NCBI RefSeq assembly: GCF_001877785.1
Contig: NZ_MINN01000139.1
Coordinates: 62,001-126,000 of the forward strand
Origin: Rossellomorea aquimaris
GTDB lineage: Bacteria; Bacillota; Bacilli; Bacillales; Bacillaceae_B
Reading direction: 5' to 3'
Length of the DNA: 64,000 nucleotides
How positions within the stretch are numbered: the first letter of the stretch is position 1; each line of letters opens with the position of its first letter. The notes under the pieces are model-generated. The model searched no databases and was not told the DNA's origin. It saw only the letters and a program-made list of their open reading frames with translations. Positions 21,593-28,475 of the stretch are shown piece after piece. Made by a program: the position numbers and the translations under genes.

Positions 21593-21697
21593 GCTCTTTT
21601 CGCCGTCAAGCGAAAACCTGTAAACGGCAGAATTCCCGAAAATACCCAAACCCCGGTATTTTCTAATGTGTAATAATGCATAGTATCCGAAAAGAGC
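21593..21697. repeat. MITE-like repeat, copy B
   Basis: Element of 105 bp with 10-bp perfect terminal inverted repeats GCTCTTTTCG/CGAAAAGAGC. It shares the termini and an internal GGTATTTT block with the 104-bp element at 48534-48637, and the right half with the 1061-1233 copy. It sits between hutP and the hut attenuator, inside the operon leader. Confidence 0.75.
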
Positions 21698-21701
21698 TTA
21701 A

Positions 21702-22148
21702 TTAAATATGATTGATGCCTAAACCGATTGTTTCGTGTTCCAATCCTTTGATGGGCGCGCCAATCGTTCCATACAGTGCGACTGCGATCCATTCGCCTTC
21801 CTCTTCGCTTTCATAAGGCGTTCCCCTTACGATGGAGAATCGGAGGCCGACCGTCCGGAGGACTTCCCCGATCTGGGTGTGTCCCCTGGTCACCCCCGTG
21901 AGGGCTTCCATGGTCGCATGATACAGCGCATGCATTTCACGATAAAGATCTTCTCGTACAAGATCGCTTCTTTTTGCTGCCGTTTCGATGGCAGCGACGA
22001 TCTTCTGACTGTCCATGGAGCCGATCCTGCCTGTGCAATAGCTCCAGTCCAGTTCATTGAAATGCCGGTTCCACTCGTCTTCTTTCTTGTCCAGAAGCAG
22101 GAGCAGCATGGCGTTCTTTCCAATTTTGGTATGATCCAATTTCTCCAA
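21702..22148 (-). CDS. hutP: Hut operon positive regulator (antiterminator) HutP
   Basis: RNA-binding antiterminator of 148 residues (B. subtilis HutP is 151). The conserved core [18 protein letters not shown] (from about 69) carries the histidines that bind divalent metal, and the C-terminus [23 protein letters not shown] is the family signature. With L-histidine and Mg2+ it binds NAG-triplet RNA and allows read-through into hutHUIG. The start is TTG 22148; the AAGGTAGG site is 8 nt upstream. An overlapping ATG CCA reading is out of frame and rejected. First gene of the operon. Confidence 0.93.
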   Translation of the reverse strand: MEKLDHTKIGKNAMLLLLLDKKEDEWNRHFNELDWSYCTGRIGSMDSQKIVAAIETAAKRSDLVREDLYREMHALYHATMEALTGVTRGHTQIGEVLRTVGLRFSIVRGTPYESEEEGEWIAVALYGTIGAPIKGLEHETIGLGINHI

Positions 22149-22229
22149 ATGGCATTCCTACCTTAACTAGAAAATTCTAAAAATACTAATAACTACTTCT
22201 ATTGTATGGTGTGCATTCTGATCGGTCAA
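22149..22229 (-). promoter_or_regulatory. SigA promoter and UAG-rich leader of the hut operon
   Basis: TTGACC (22229-22224) and TACAAT (22206-22201) are separated by 17 bp, a good vegetative promoter. The transcribed leader down to the hutP start contains five UAG triplets in under 50 nt (one pair spaced by exactly 4 nt), resembling HutP target triplets. Whether HutP binds there is inference. Confidence 0.75.
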
Positions 22230-22389
22230 CGGAAAATGTCTTGATTTTAGAAACTTAGAGAGGTAGTTTGGTAGCGTGGTAAAGGGGGTTTTTGCTCACT
22301 GCACGGAAAATAGACGCCCCCAGCTTAACAGGTTCGCCTTGATTTTTAATGATTACCGATCTTTGCTTTTTCATTTTCTCTTTTTAAGT

Positions 22390-22839
22390 TCAAGATTTTT
22401 CATAAAGTATGAATCTTCCATCATCGCATTTATGACTGAGATAAGAGAGAATATCAACCCTGTCTCCTTCCCTCAACGTGTCTTTCATGGGAAACCGGGC
22501 ACGCACATTCAGTTTTCCTTCCCCATCTTGGTTTTCCAGCACGATTTTACAGTCGAGGGGCTTCTGTTCCCTGTCATCTACACGGACAAATTTAAAGGGG
22601 ATCGAGTGCTTGGAATCGATCGGCACCGCAAACAAAGTGCTGAATCCAACTGTTTCAAGGATTCTGTCGGAGTATAGGATTCCTTCCAATGCATGGGAGA
22701 AACCCGGCGGCCTGCTGACCACCACCAGCTGTTTTTTGTACTGCTGGCCTTGGAATAATACGAGGTGTTTTTTGAGTGTTGTTTCAATTTTCCTTGATAC
22801 GTGGAAATCTTCAAATACTAAAATGAATTCTTTGCTCAT
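22390..22839 (-). CDS. Hypothetical protein, 149 residues
   Basis: Unrecognised soluble protein starting at ATG 22839 behind a strong AGAGGAGGAAGC site, which supports it being real. Predicted alpha/beta content, no signal peptide or membrane helix. It contains a basic centre (TLKKHLVLFQGQQYKKQLVVVSR) and a C-terminal part rich in short beta strands (CKIVLENQDGEGKLNVRARFPMKDTLREGDRVDI), which could form a small barrel like PilZ or OB folds, but no diagnostic motif is present. It stands alone, transcribed toward hutP across 160 bp with no clear terminator. Confidence 0.6.
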   Translation of the reverse strand: MSKEFILVFEDFHVSRKIETTLKKHLVLFQGQQYKKQLVVVSRPPGFSHALEGILYSDRILETVGFSTLFAVPIDSKHSIPFKFVRVDDREQKPLDCKIVLENQDGEGKLNVRARFPMKDTLREGDRVDILSYLSHKCDDGRFILYEKS

Positions 22840-22966
22840 TGCTTCCTCCTCTTTATGCTGTATTGTTGACTAGGAATATTTTCCTATAAACTACCATTCG
22901 ACATTATATTCCTTATTCCTGTAATTTTTTTAAAATTTTTACAAATATAATTGTAAGCGTTCATTT

Positions 22967-23305
22967 CTAGCGAAAGACCTTACCTATATAGATAATCCGG
23001 TCGTTCTCTTTAATAAAGCAGGTTAGCTTATTGCTGCGGGTTGTTCTTGGCTGCGTATGGAAGTGATATAATCCGGAGTGATTTTTGTCGTTTTCTTTGT
23101 AGCTGGAAAAGAAATGGATCCGCTTTTTGCCGCAGTTTCCAGCCCTGAAGCAGCTTTTGTTTTTCTTTGAAACTTGAAAACTGATACTCATTGATGAAAA
23201 GTCCTTGTTGTTGTCCCACTTTTCATTTTCAGATTCAGTGGTTGAAACGCTTCCTGCAACTATCTTGCTATACTCTTGTCTCTTTATATTCAATCTAATC
23301 GCCAC
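22967..23305 (-). CDS. Doubtful ORF, 112 residues
   Basis: Open frame with a GTG start at 23305 (or TTG 23290). A GAAGGG abuts the GTG, which is too close for a normal ribosome binding site. The product is basic, low in hydrophobic core residues and unlike any family I know. It may be a chance ORF or a decayed gene. If it is not real, the DNA from 22840 to 23584 holds no recognisable gene apart from AT-rich spacer. Confidence 0.25.
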   Translation of the reverse strand: MAIRLNIKRQEYSKIVAGSVSTTESENEKWDNNKDFSSMSISFQVSKKNKSCFRAGNCGKKRIHFFSSYKENDKNHSGLYHFHTQPRTTRSNKLTCFIKENDRIIYIGKVFR

Positions 23306-23584
23306 CCTTCATTCTTTTACAACAACAAATGACAATATTCTACTTTATCATACTACTGATTTACGTAATTTGGTATAGGTAATTTACTATTTTCCGAATT
23401 GAAAGTTAATTAACTTGTTAATCCGTTGATTCATTCACTATGAGCAATTAAAAGGATTATATTGAAGGAAAAGGGATGGTCGGTGAGAAGCTGGGAGTTA
23501 CATGAGGAGCTGGAGCCATACAGGGAAGCAAGCCGTCTTTATTGTTATACCGGAGATTCGTGATTGACTTCGCTTTTTTAATAA

Positions 23585-23624
23585 AAAAGCACTCTATACC
23601 TTATTGCAGGTTTAGAGTGCTTTT
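23585..23624 (-). terminator. Terminator of the 23612 small gene
   Basis: Perfect 12-bp stem AAAAGCACTCTA/TAGAGTGCTTTT extended by ACC/GGT; its right arm overlaps the last codons and stop of the small minus-strand gene. Confidence 0.75.
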
Positions 23625-23767
23625 GTGCTTTGTAATGTATATTCAGTTTGCAATTCTTGTTTAAGCCAATTTAACATCTTATCCGCATCCATGTTTCCTT
23701 GCTGCCCTTTATCAAATGCTTTCTGCATGACAGAAAGAACATGCTGCTCCTTGCTGATCTTATTCAA
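23612..23767 (-). CDS. Small hypothetical protein, 51 residues
   Basis: Starts at TTG 23767 behind GCAGGAGGTTATC, an unusually strong ribosome binding site. The 147-codon open frame around it begins with implausible sequence, so the short form is preferred. The product is hydrophilic and mostly helical: a first half with KISKEQHVLSVMQKAFDKG, then NMDADKMLNWLKQELQTEY. It resembles small helical adaptor proteins, but I do not recognise a family. It is followed by a strong terminator. The neighbouring divergent gene is controlled by a c-di-GMP riboswitch. Confidence 0.55.
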   Translation of the reverse strand: MNKISKEQHVLSVMQKAFDKGQQGNMDADKMLNWLKQELQTEYTLQSTKAL

Positions 23768-23980
23768 AAAAGATAACCTCCTGCAAATTCTGATAGTTTC
23801 TACTACATTAATACACTGTCTGACACGAATACAAACATCAATTAATTGATATATTACCATATTTATACATGAAATCATATAGTTATCCTTTAAAAAATAT
23901 GACTTTTTTACTATATTTATTTTATGTTTATTTCCGATAAAAACCGGGTAAGGTGTTACACTGAGTTGTAAGGTTCTGAA

Positions 23981-24050
23981 TAATGGCAAAATCATCGAAA
24001 GGTGATGACGCAAAGCTATAGGGGCTATCCAACGCCAGCCAGCTGCCAAA
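23981..24050 (+). ncRNA. c-di-GMP-I (GEMM-I) riboswitch upstream of a small membrane gene
   Basis: Matches the class I consensus. P1 TGGCA (23984) pairs with TGCCA (24044). P2 ATCATC-GAAA-GGTGAT carries the GAAA tetraloop and is followed by the invariant GACGCAAAGC. The P3 side is shorter than usual (GGGGC/GCC..GC) and ends in CCAGC before P1. The ribosome binding site of the next gene (AAGGAG, 24054) starts 6 nt after P1 and no terminator lies between, so control is probably translational. This aptamer senses the second messenger c-di-GMP. Confidence 0.8.
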
Positions 24051-24067
24051 ACCAAGGAGTGATCGAT

Positions 24068-24196
24068 TTGTCGTTTTTAACACCAGAAGAAATCATGATC
24101 AAAAAACAAAAGAGAAAAACTATGATGTATGTTGGGATATTTTCTGCAACAGGCATCGTGGTTGCAGGAACCACGCTTCTTACATACGGTTTCTAA
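24068..24196 (+). CDS. Small membrane protein under c-di-GMP riboswitch
   Basis: Start TTG 24068 is set by AAGGAGTGATCGA directly after the aptamer; a longer frame from 24002 would run through the riboswitch and is rejected. The product has 42 residues: an N-terminal polar segment (SFLTPEEIMIKKQKRKT) and one transmembrane helix (about 20-40, MYVGIFSATGIVVAGTTLLTY). Single-pass, N-in with a basic stop. Family unknown. Because it follows a c-di-GMP aptamer and has its own terminator, it is a dedicated c-di-GMP-responsive peptide, perhaps a membrane-protein regulator. Confidence 0.65.
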   Translation: MSFLTPEEIMIKKQKRKTMMYVGIFSATGIVVAGTTLLTYGF

Positions 24197-24223
24197 AAAA
24201 GGCGTCTTTTGACGCTTTTTTTT
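24195..24223 (+). terminator. Rho-independent terminator
   Basis: A-run plus GGCGTC pairs with GACGC plus an eight-T run (one bulged G), starting within the stop codon of the small membrane gene. Confidence 0.8.
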
Positions 24224-24316
24224 ATTGGTTTCTTCTATTATTCTACAATATATGGAAAAGTTCCCGGTTTTTCGATAGAATATGAGTTGAGCCTATACTA
24301 CTTGGAGGAAACCGCC

Positions 24317-24982
24317 ATGAAAAAAGAATTAAATCTATTCAAGGGACTTAAAAACCCTTCTTTCTTTTTCTACGATCTTTCATCAACTGAAGATATTAAA
24401 GGTTACCGGAAAAATATAGTTCGTTTAATTTTATTATCTGTTTTTACATTCGGTTTGGTTGCCTCTTTCGGTATAGGAATGGATCCTCTTTCTAAAGAAC
24501 TAAACAACCTCTCCGCAACAGCATATGAATTAGAGAAGTTCCTGTTTTTCTTAGGGAGAATCTTAAGCGGGATTTTCTATTCCTGCATTACTCTTTTTAT
24601 TCCCAGCATCCTTTTCTGGACGATTTCGGAGAAGGGGGAATACCGCAAGCTTGTAATCATTCAAGGATTGGTTTTATTGATCCTGCTTATTGAGAAATTA
24701 ACTTACATCCCATTATCTTTATTCTTCTCACTCGATTGGTTCTCGTCTCCCCTGTCTCTCGGAGTCATTGCCCAATACATAACCGGGAAATCCTGGGTCA
24801 TCTATTTCCTGGGGTGCTTCTCCCTATTCAAGATCTGGATTTTTTACATACAATACAAGGGTCTGAAAAAGCTCACCGAACAAAAGAACTGGCTGATCTG
24901 GCTGGTCATCCTTTTGACCAATCTCTTTTTCTGGGCCATCACCGCTTTGTTAGCCTATCTCGATTTTTCAACATTAATCTAA
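24317..24982 (+). CDS. Multi-pass membrane protein, YknW/Yip1-like
   Basis: Start ATG 24317 follows TTGGAGGAAACC; an upstream in-frame extension is unlikely. 221 residues, about five transmembrane helices (near 30-52, 78-104, 110-138, 150-178 and 193-216) after a cytoplasmic N-terminus. Size, topology and the adaptor gene 22 bp downstream match B. subtilis YknW (Yip1-domain, 231 residues), which assists the YknXYZ exporter. Sequence identity is not checked, so the Yip1 label is inferred from layout. Confidence 0.6.
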   Translation: MKKELNLFKGLKNPSFFFYDLSSTEDIKGYRKNIVRLILLSVFTFGLVASFGIGMDPLSKELNNLSATAYELEKFLFFLGRILSGIFYSCITLFIPSILFWTISEKGEYRKLVIIQGLVLLILLIEKLTYIPLSLFFSLDWFSSPLSLGVIAQYITGKSWVIYFLGCFSLFKIWIFYIQYKGLKKLTEQKNWLIWLVILLTNLFFWAITALLAYLDFSTLI

Positions 24983-25004
24983 CGTTCAAAGGCTGGGATC
25001 ATTT

Positions 25005-26237
25005 ATGAATAAACGTAAGGTATTATATACCGGACTCGCTTTGTCTCTCCTTTTTGCAGGTACGAATGGTTACCTGATCGGAAAGGCAAAGAGCAAAGTA
25101 GACCGTGAAGTCCGTATTGAAGAATGGAAGGCACTCGACAAAGGCGACCTGCAAGAAGAGCTCCCTAAATCCGGCGTGGTCACTTCGGCTGAAGAAAACT
25201 ACCTCTACTTCAATGATGAATTCGGTTCGTTCAAAAAGTTCCTCGTCAAAGAAGGCGACGAAGTAAAGGCGGGTACCCCGCTTTACGAATATGAAGTCAC
25301 TGATTTCACCGGCCAAAAAGATGTCCTGGAATCCGAAGCCGATCAGCTGCAAGAGGAAATCGACAGTATTGAAGCCAACATTTCAGACCTGAAGATCCTT
25401 GAAAACTCACTTCCATCTTCATATGAAGAAGAAGAGATTCCCCTTGAAGCAAGTGCCCTTGCAACAGAGTATGATATAAAGAAGGAAATTGCTTTTCGCG
25501 AGCTCGAAATAGACCGATTGGAAAATCAAATCGACGGTCTTGAAAGTCAAATTTCCGATTTGGAATCTTATGAAACGACTCTCACTGTTGAAAGCAGCGG
25601 AGACGGTACCATCAAAGAGCTGTCTCACACCGTACAAAATCCATTAATCACGATTGCGTCCAAGGGTGTAATCGTGACAACCGACCTGACTGAAAAGGAA
25701 ATCATGGATGTCGAAGAAAACATGGACGCCAAGGTTCAGTCAGAGGTTGAAAGGAAAACCCTGAAGGGACTCGTATCGGATGTCTCCACTCTCCCTAAAC
25801 GAGACCCCCATATCCAAACGGAAAGCGTGTATCCAATTGAAATTCAGCTTCAGGATGAAGACATTAAGCTGCTTCCCGGACATCATGTGTTTGTATCGGT
25901 GATCACCGATGAAGTAAAGAACGCTTTGGCAGTGCCTGTAACAGCTGTTGAAAAATCAGGAATGAAAAAACACATCTGGGTACTGACTGATAAAGGATCG
26001 GTGAAAAAGAAAACCGTCGAAACCGGACTGGAAGTGGACGGCAAGGTCCAGATCAAATCAGGCGCGAAAGCCGGGGACTATTATATCGTGAACCCTGGTG
26101 AAGTGCCGGCTCTGCAAAGCGGCGCTGCATTCATTACAGCTCTTGATTGGGACAAGATCAAGCTGAGGGATCTGAAGAAAATGAAACGGCCGACTGTTAT
26201 TGAAAACCTGCTGCTCGGGATATTGGAAAGAAAATAA
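25005..26237 (+). CDS. HlyD/RND-type periplasmic adaptor subunit, YknX-like
   Basis: Membrane-fusion protein of 410 residues. One N-terminal membrane anchor (about 7-24) is followed by a first lipoyl/beta half (LVKEGDEVKAGTPLYEYE, about 78-95), a coiled-coil hairpin (about 100-185, many heptads of E/L/I) and a second lipoyl half (ESSGDGTIKELSH). A beta-barrel domain follows, then the membrane-proximal domain (ALAVPVTAVEKSGMKKHIWVL). Such adaptors link an ABC or RND pump to the envelope. In B. subtilis YknX works with YknYZ (ATPase and FtsX-like permease). No ATPase or permease follows here; the next gene is an alkaline phosphatase behind a terminator. It may borrow a pump encoded elsewhere. 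Confidence 0.8.
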   Translation: MNKRKVLYTGLALSLLFAGTNGYLIGKAKSKVDREVRIEEWKALDKGDLQEELPKSGVVTSAEENYLYFNDEFGSFKKFLVKEGDEVKAGTPLYEYEVTDFTGQKDVLESEADQLQEEIDSIEANISDLKILENSLPSSYEEEEIPLEASALATEYDIKKEIAFRELEIDRLENQIDGLESQISDLESYETTLTVESSGDGTIKELSHTVQNPLITIASKGVIVTTDLTEKEIMDVEENMDAKVQSEVERKTLKGLVSDVSTLPKRDPHIQTESVYPIEIQLQDEDIKLLPGHHVFVSVITDEVKNALAVPVTAVEKSGMKKHIWVLTDKGSVKKKTVETGLEVDGKVQIKSGAKAGDYYIVNPGEVPALQSGAAFITALDWDKIKLRDLKKMKRPTVIENLLLGILERK

Positions 26238-26248
26238 TGTTTTAGTGG

Positions 26249-26279
26249 GCCCCGCTCTGATATAGAGCGGGGCTTTTTT
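26249..26279 (+). terminator. Rho-independent terminator
   Basis: GCCCCGCTCT pairs perfectly with AGAGCGGGGC around GATAT, followed by six T. Confidence 0.93.
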
Positions 26280-26347
26280 ATACATAGTCTCTTTTGGAGT
26301 GATGATACTAAAGGTATCTGACACTTTTTAAAGGAGACGATTTTTTT

Positions 26348-27955
26348 ATGAAACGAATCAAACCTGTATTCATCATCTTTATCCTATTATCACTTCTTGC
26401 ATTCTCTTTCCCATCGGGATGCGGCTTTGCTGCTAATCCTGCGAAGAAAAATGTCATCTTCATGATCATGGACGGAACAAATTCTGATATCGTCACGCTT
26501 TCACGATGGTATAAGGGTTCCGGGCTTAACCTTGATAAAATCCTGGTCGGCGGTGTCCGGACGTATTCAGGGGAATCAGCGATCACGGACTCTGCGGCTG
26601 CAGGAACGGCTATGGCGACCGGCATGAAAACCCGTGCTGATCATATCGGGATGTCTAAGGATGGCAAGCCGGTGTTATCCGTTCTGGAGGCAGCCAAGCT
26701 GTCCGGCTACGCAGCGGGGATCGTATCGACTTCCCCTGTCCAGCATGCCACCCCTGCTGCCTTCACTTCCCATGTGATTGACCGGGATGAATTCGGTGAT
26801 ATCGGAGAACAGCAGGTGTACCAGGACCTCGATGTCATTCTCGGGGGCGGGGCTGCGTGGCTGAAGCCCAAGTCCAAAAACAAGGTCAAGAATGACGACG
26901 GTATGCTAAAGACCAAGCAAATATCCCGTGAAGATGGAGAAAACCTTATCTCCAGTATAAAGTCTAATTTGGTGTATAACTTCATTTCCTCGAGAGACGG
27001 CCTTTCAAATAGCCGCGGTGATGAGAAGCTTTGGGGAGCATTTGCGGAAGAAGATCTGGCGTACGATATTGACCGTAAAGCGTTGAAGCCGGATGAACCG
27101 ACCCTTGCAGAGATGACCAGGGCTGCGATTGAACGATTATCCGCAAGCAGGAAAGGATTCTTTCTGATGGTGGAAGGCAGCAAGGTGGACTGGGCAGCAC
27201 ACAAAAATGATCCGGTCGGGATGATAAGCGAGGTGCTGAGCTTTGACAGAGCGGTCGGAGAAGCATTGGATTTTGCGGAGCGTGACGGGAACACAATGGT
27301 GGTCGCGGTCACCGATCACGGGAACAGCGGGCTGACGCTTGGAAACGTGGATACCGATAAGAATTATAAGAGTCAGCCTAAGGATCACTTTGTTGGGCCG
27401 TTGAAGAAGGCGAAATATACGGTTAAAGGTGCTGTTTCTTTGTTGAAGGATGACCGTTCGAATTTGAAGGAAGTGTTGGGGTCGTATGGGCTGCATGATT
27501 TGAATAAGAAAGAATATTGTGTGATGAAAGATGCCAAGGAGATCGGTGACCTGGAGGATGAAATGGTCAAGTTGATGGCGAAGCGCGCGAATTTAGGGTT
27601 CTCCACCCACGGGCATACCGGAGAAGATGTTTTTTTATATGGATTTGGTCCGGGGAAGCCATCCGGACTGATTGAGAATATTGAATTGTCTAGGGTGTTT
27701 GCCCGTTATCTTGGGTTTTCTTTGGAGAATTTTACTGATTGGTATGTGGATGGGGAGAAGTTTTTCAAGAAGAAAGGCTATAAGGTGATGATTGATAAGC
27801 GGGATCGTGATAATCCTGAGCTTGTTGTGTCTCGGGAAGAAGAGGAGATCCGTTTTCCGGAGAATAAGAATTATTATTTGAGGAATGGGGAGCGTGTGGA
27901 GCTGCGGAGTGTGAATGTTTATAGCGGGGGGAGGTTTTATGTGCATTGGGAGTGA
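26348..27955 (+). CDS. Alkaline phosphatase (PhoA family)
   Basis: Secreted metallo-phosphomonoesterase of 535 residues. The signal peptide (about 1-28) ends near GFA-AN; a cysteine at 25 is not in a good lipobox. Catalytic S82 lies in AITDSAAAGTAMATG, and D42 (IMDGTNSD) is the first metal ligand. Further ligands are seen in SKVDWAAHKNDP, VTDHGNSG and STHGHTGED. It releases phosphate from organic phosphomonoesters outside the cell; in B. subtilis homologues are PhoPR-controlled, but no Pho box is evident here. The last 500 bp of the gene become G/T-rich on the coding strand. It is followed by the palindrome array. Confidence 0.9.
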   Translation: MKRIKPVFIIFILLSLLAFSFPSGCGFAANPAKKNVIFMIMDGTNSDIVTLSRWYKGSGLNLDKILVGGVRTYSGESAITDSAAAGTAMATGMKTRADHIGMSKDGKPVLSVLEAAKLSGYAAGIVSTSPVQHATPAAFTSHVIDRDEFGDIGEQQVYQDLDVILGGGAAWLKPKSKNKVKNDDGMLKTKQISREDGENLISSIKSNLVYNFISSRDGLSNSRGDEKLWGAFAEEDLAYDIDRKALKPDEPTLAEMTRAAIERLSASRKGFFLMVEGSKVDWAAHKNDPVGMISEVLSFDRAVGEALDFAERDGNTMVVAVTDHGNSGLTLGNVDTDKNYKSQPKDHFVGPLKKAKYTVKGAVSLLKDDRSNLKEVLGSYGLHDLNKKEYCVMKDAKEIGDLEDEMVKLMAKRANLGFSTHGHTGEDVFLYGFGPGKPSGLIENIELSRVFARYLGFSLENFTDWYVDGEKFFKKKGYKVMIDKRDRDNPELVVSREEEEIRFPENKNYYLRNGERVELRSVNVYSGGRFYVHWE

Positions 27956-27986
27956 TAGTTTGTTGAATTGGAATCCGGTGCGCGCG

Positions 27987-28301
27987 GTGCCTGGCTCAGA
28001 TTTGCGGTTTTGAGCCTGGCTCGATGTGGCGGTTTTGAGCCTGGCTCGATGTGGCGGTTTTGAGCCTGGCTCGATGTTGCCCATTTGAACCTGGCTCAAT
28101 TGGGACGATTTGAGCCAGGCTCAGATGGGCTTTTTTGAGCCTGGTTCGAAGTTGCCTGTTTGAGCCTGCTCAAACCTGGGTGTGGCTGTACCTGGTACAC
28201 AGAACCTGATTTGTACCAGGTACAGGCAACGCAGTTTGTACCTGGTACATTACGTGCTTCTTGTACCAGGTACAACAATACATTCAATGTGTATCTGGTA
28301 C
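27987..28301. repeat. 25-bp-period palindrome array 1 (13 units)
   Basis: Thirteen 11-bp units centred on CCTGG or CCAGG, at 27987, 28012, 28037, 28062, 28087, 28112, 28137, 28162, 28188, 28213, 28238, 28263 and 28291. The step is 25 bp except for one 26 and the last, 28. The first eight are of the GAGCCTGGCTC type (the first is a GTGCC hybrid), the last five of the GTACCTGGTAC type. The 14-nt spacers vary. No coding sense; the open frame through it belongs to no convincing gene. Confidence 0.9.
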
Positions 28302-28475
28302 ACCCTATCCAACCAATCAGATACCATACCTCCCCCCTCCACCCTTCGACATTTCCCGAGAAATATCTCCCCCATCCTTCCCCAATCCCCGCAGTTTTTC
28401 CTCTTTTATTCCATTCCCGCCCCCTTATGCGTTATAATAAAAGAATGCGATTTTATAGATGGGAGAGATTATTCG

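Noticed and set aside
23484-23564. Plus-strand GTG-started 26-codon peptide (RSWELHEELEPYREASRLYC...)
   Set aside because: Plausible codons, but very short, with a weak ribosome site and no support; could be a remnant of a longer gene.
26707-27312. Minus-strand ORF of 201 codons inside the alkaline phosphatase gene
   Set aside because: Antisense shadow; the plus-strand protein has all catalytic motifs.
28182-28475. N-terminal extension of YwqB through the palindrome array
   Set aside because: The frame is open only because the array lacks stops; ATG 28476 has a ribosome site and matches the family start.
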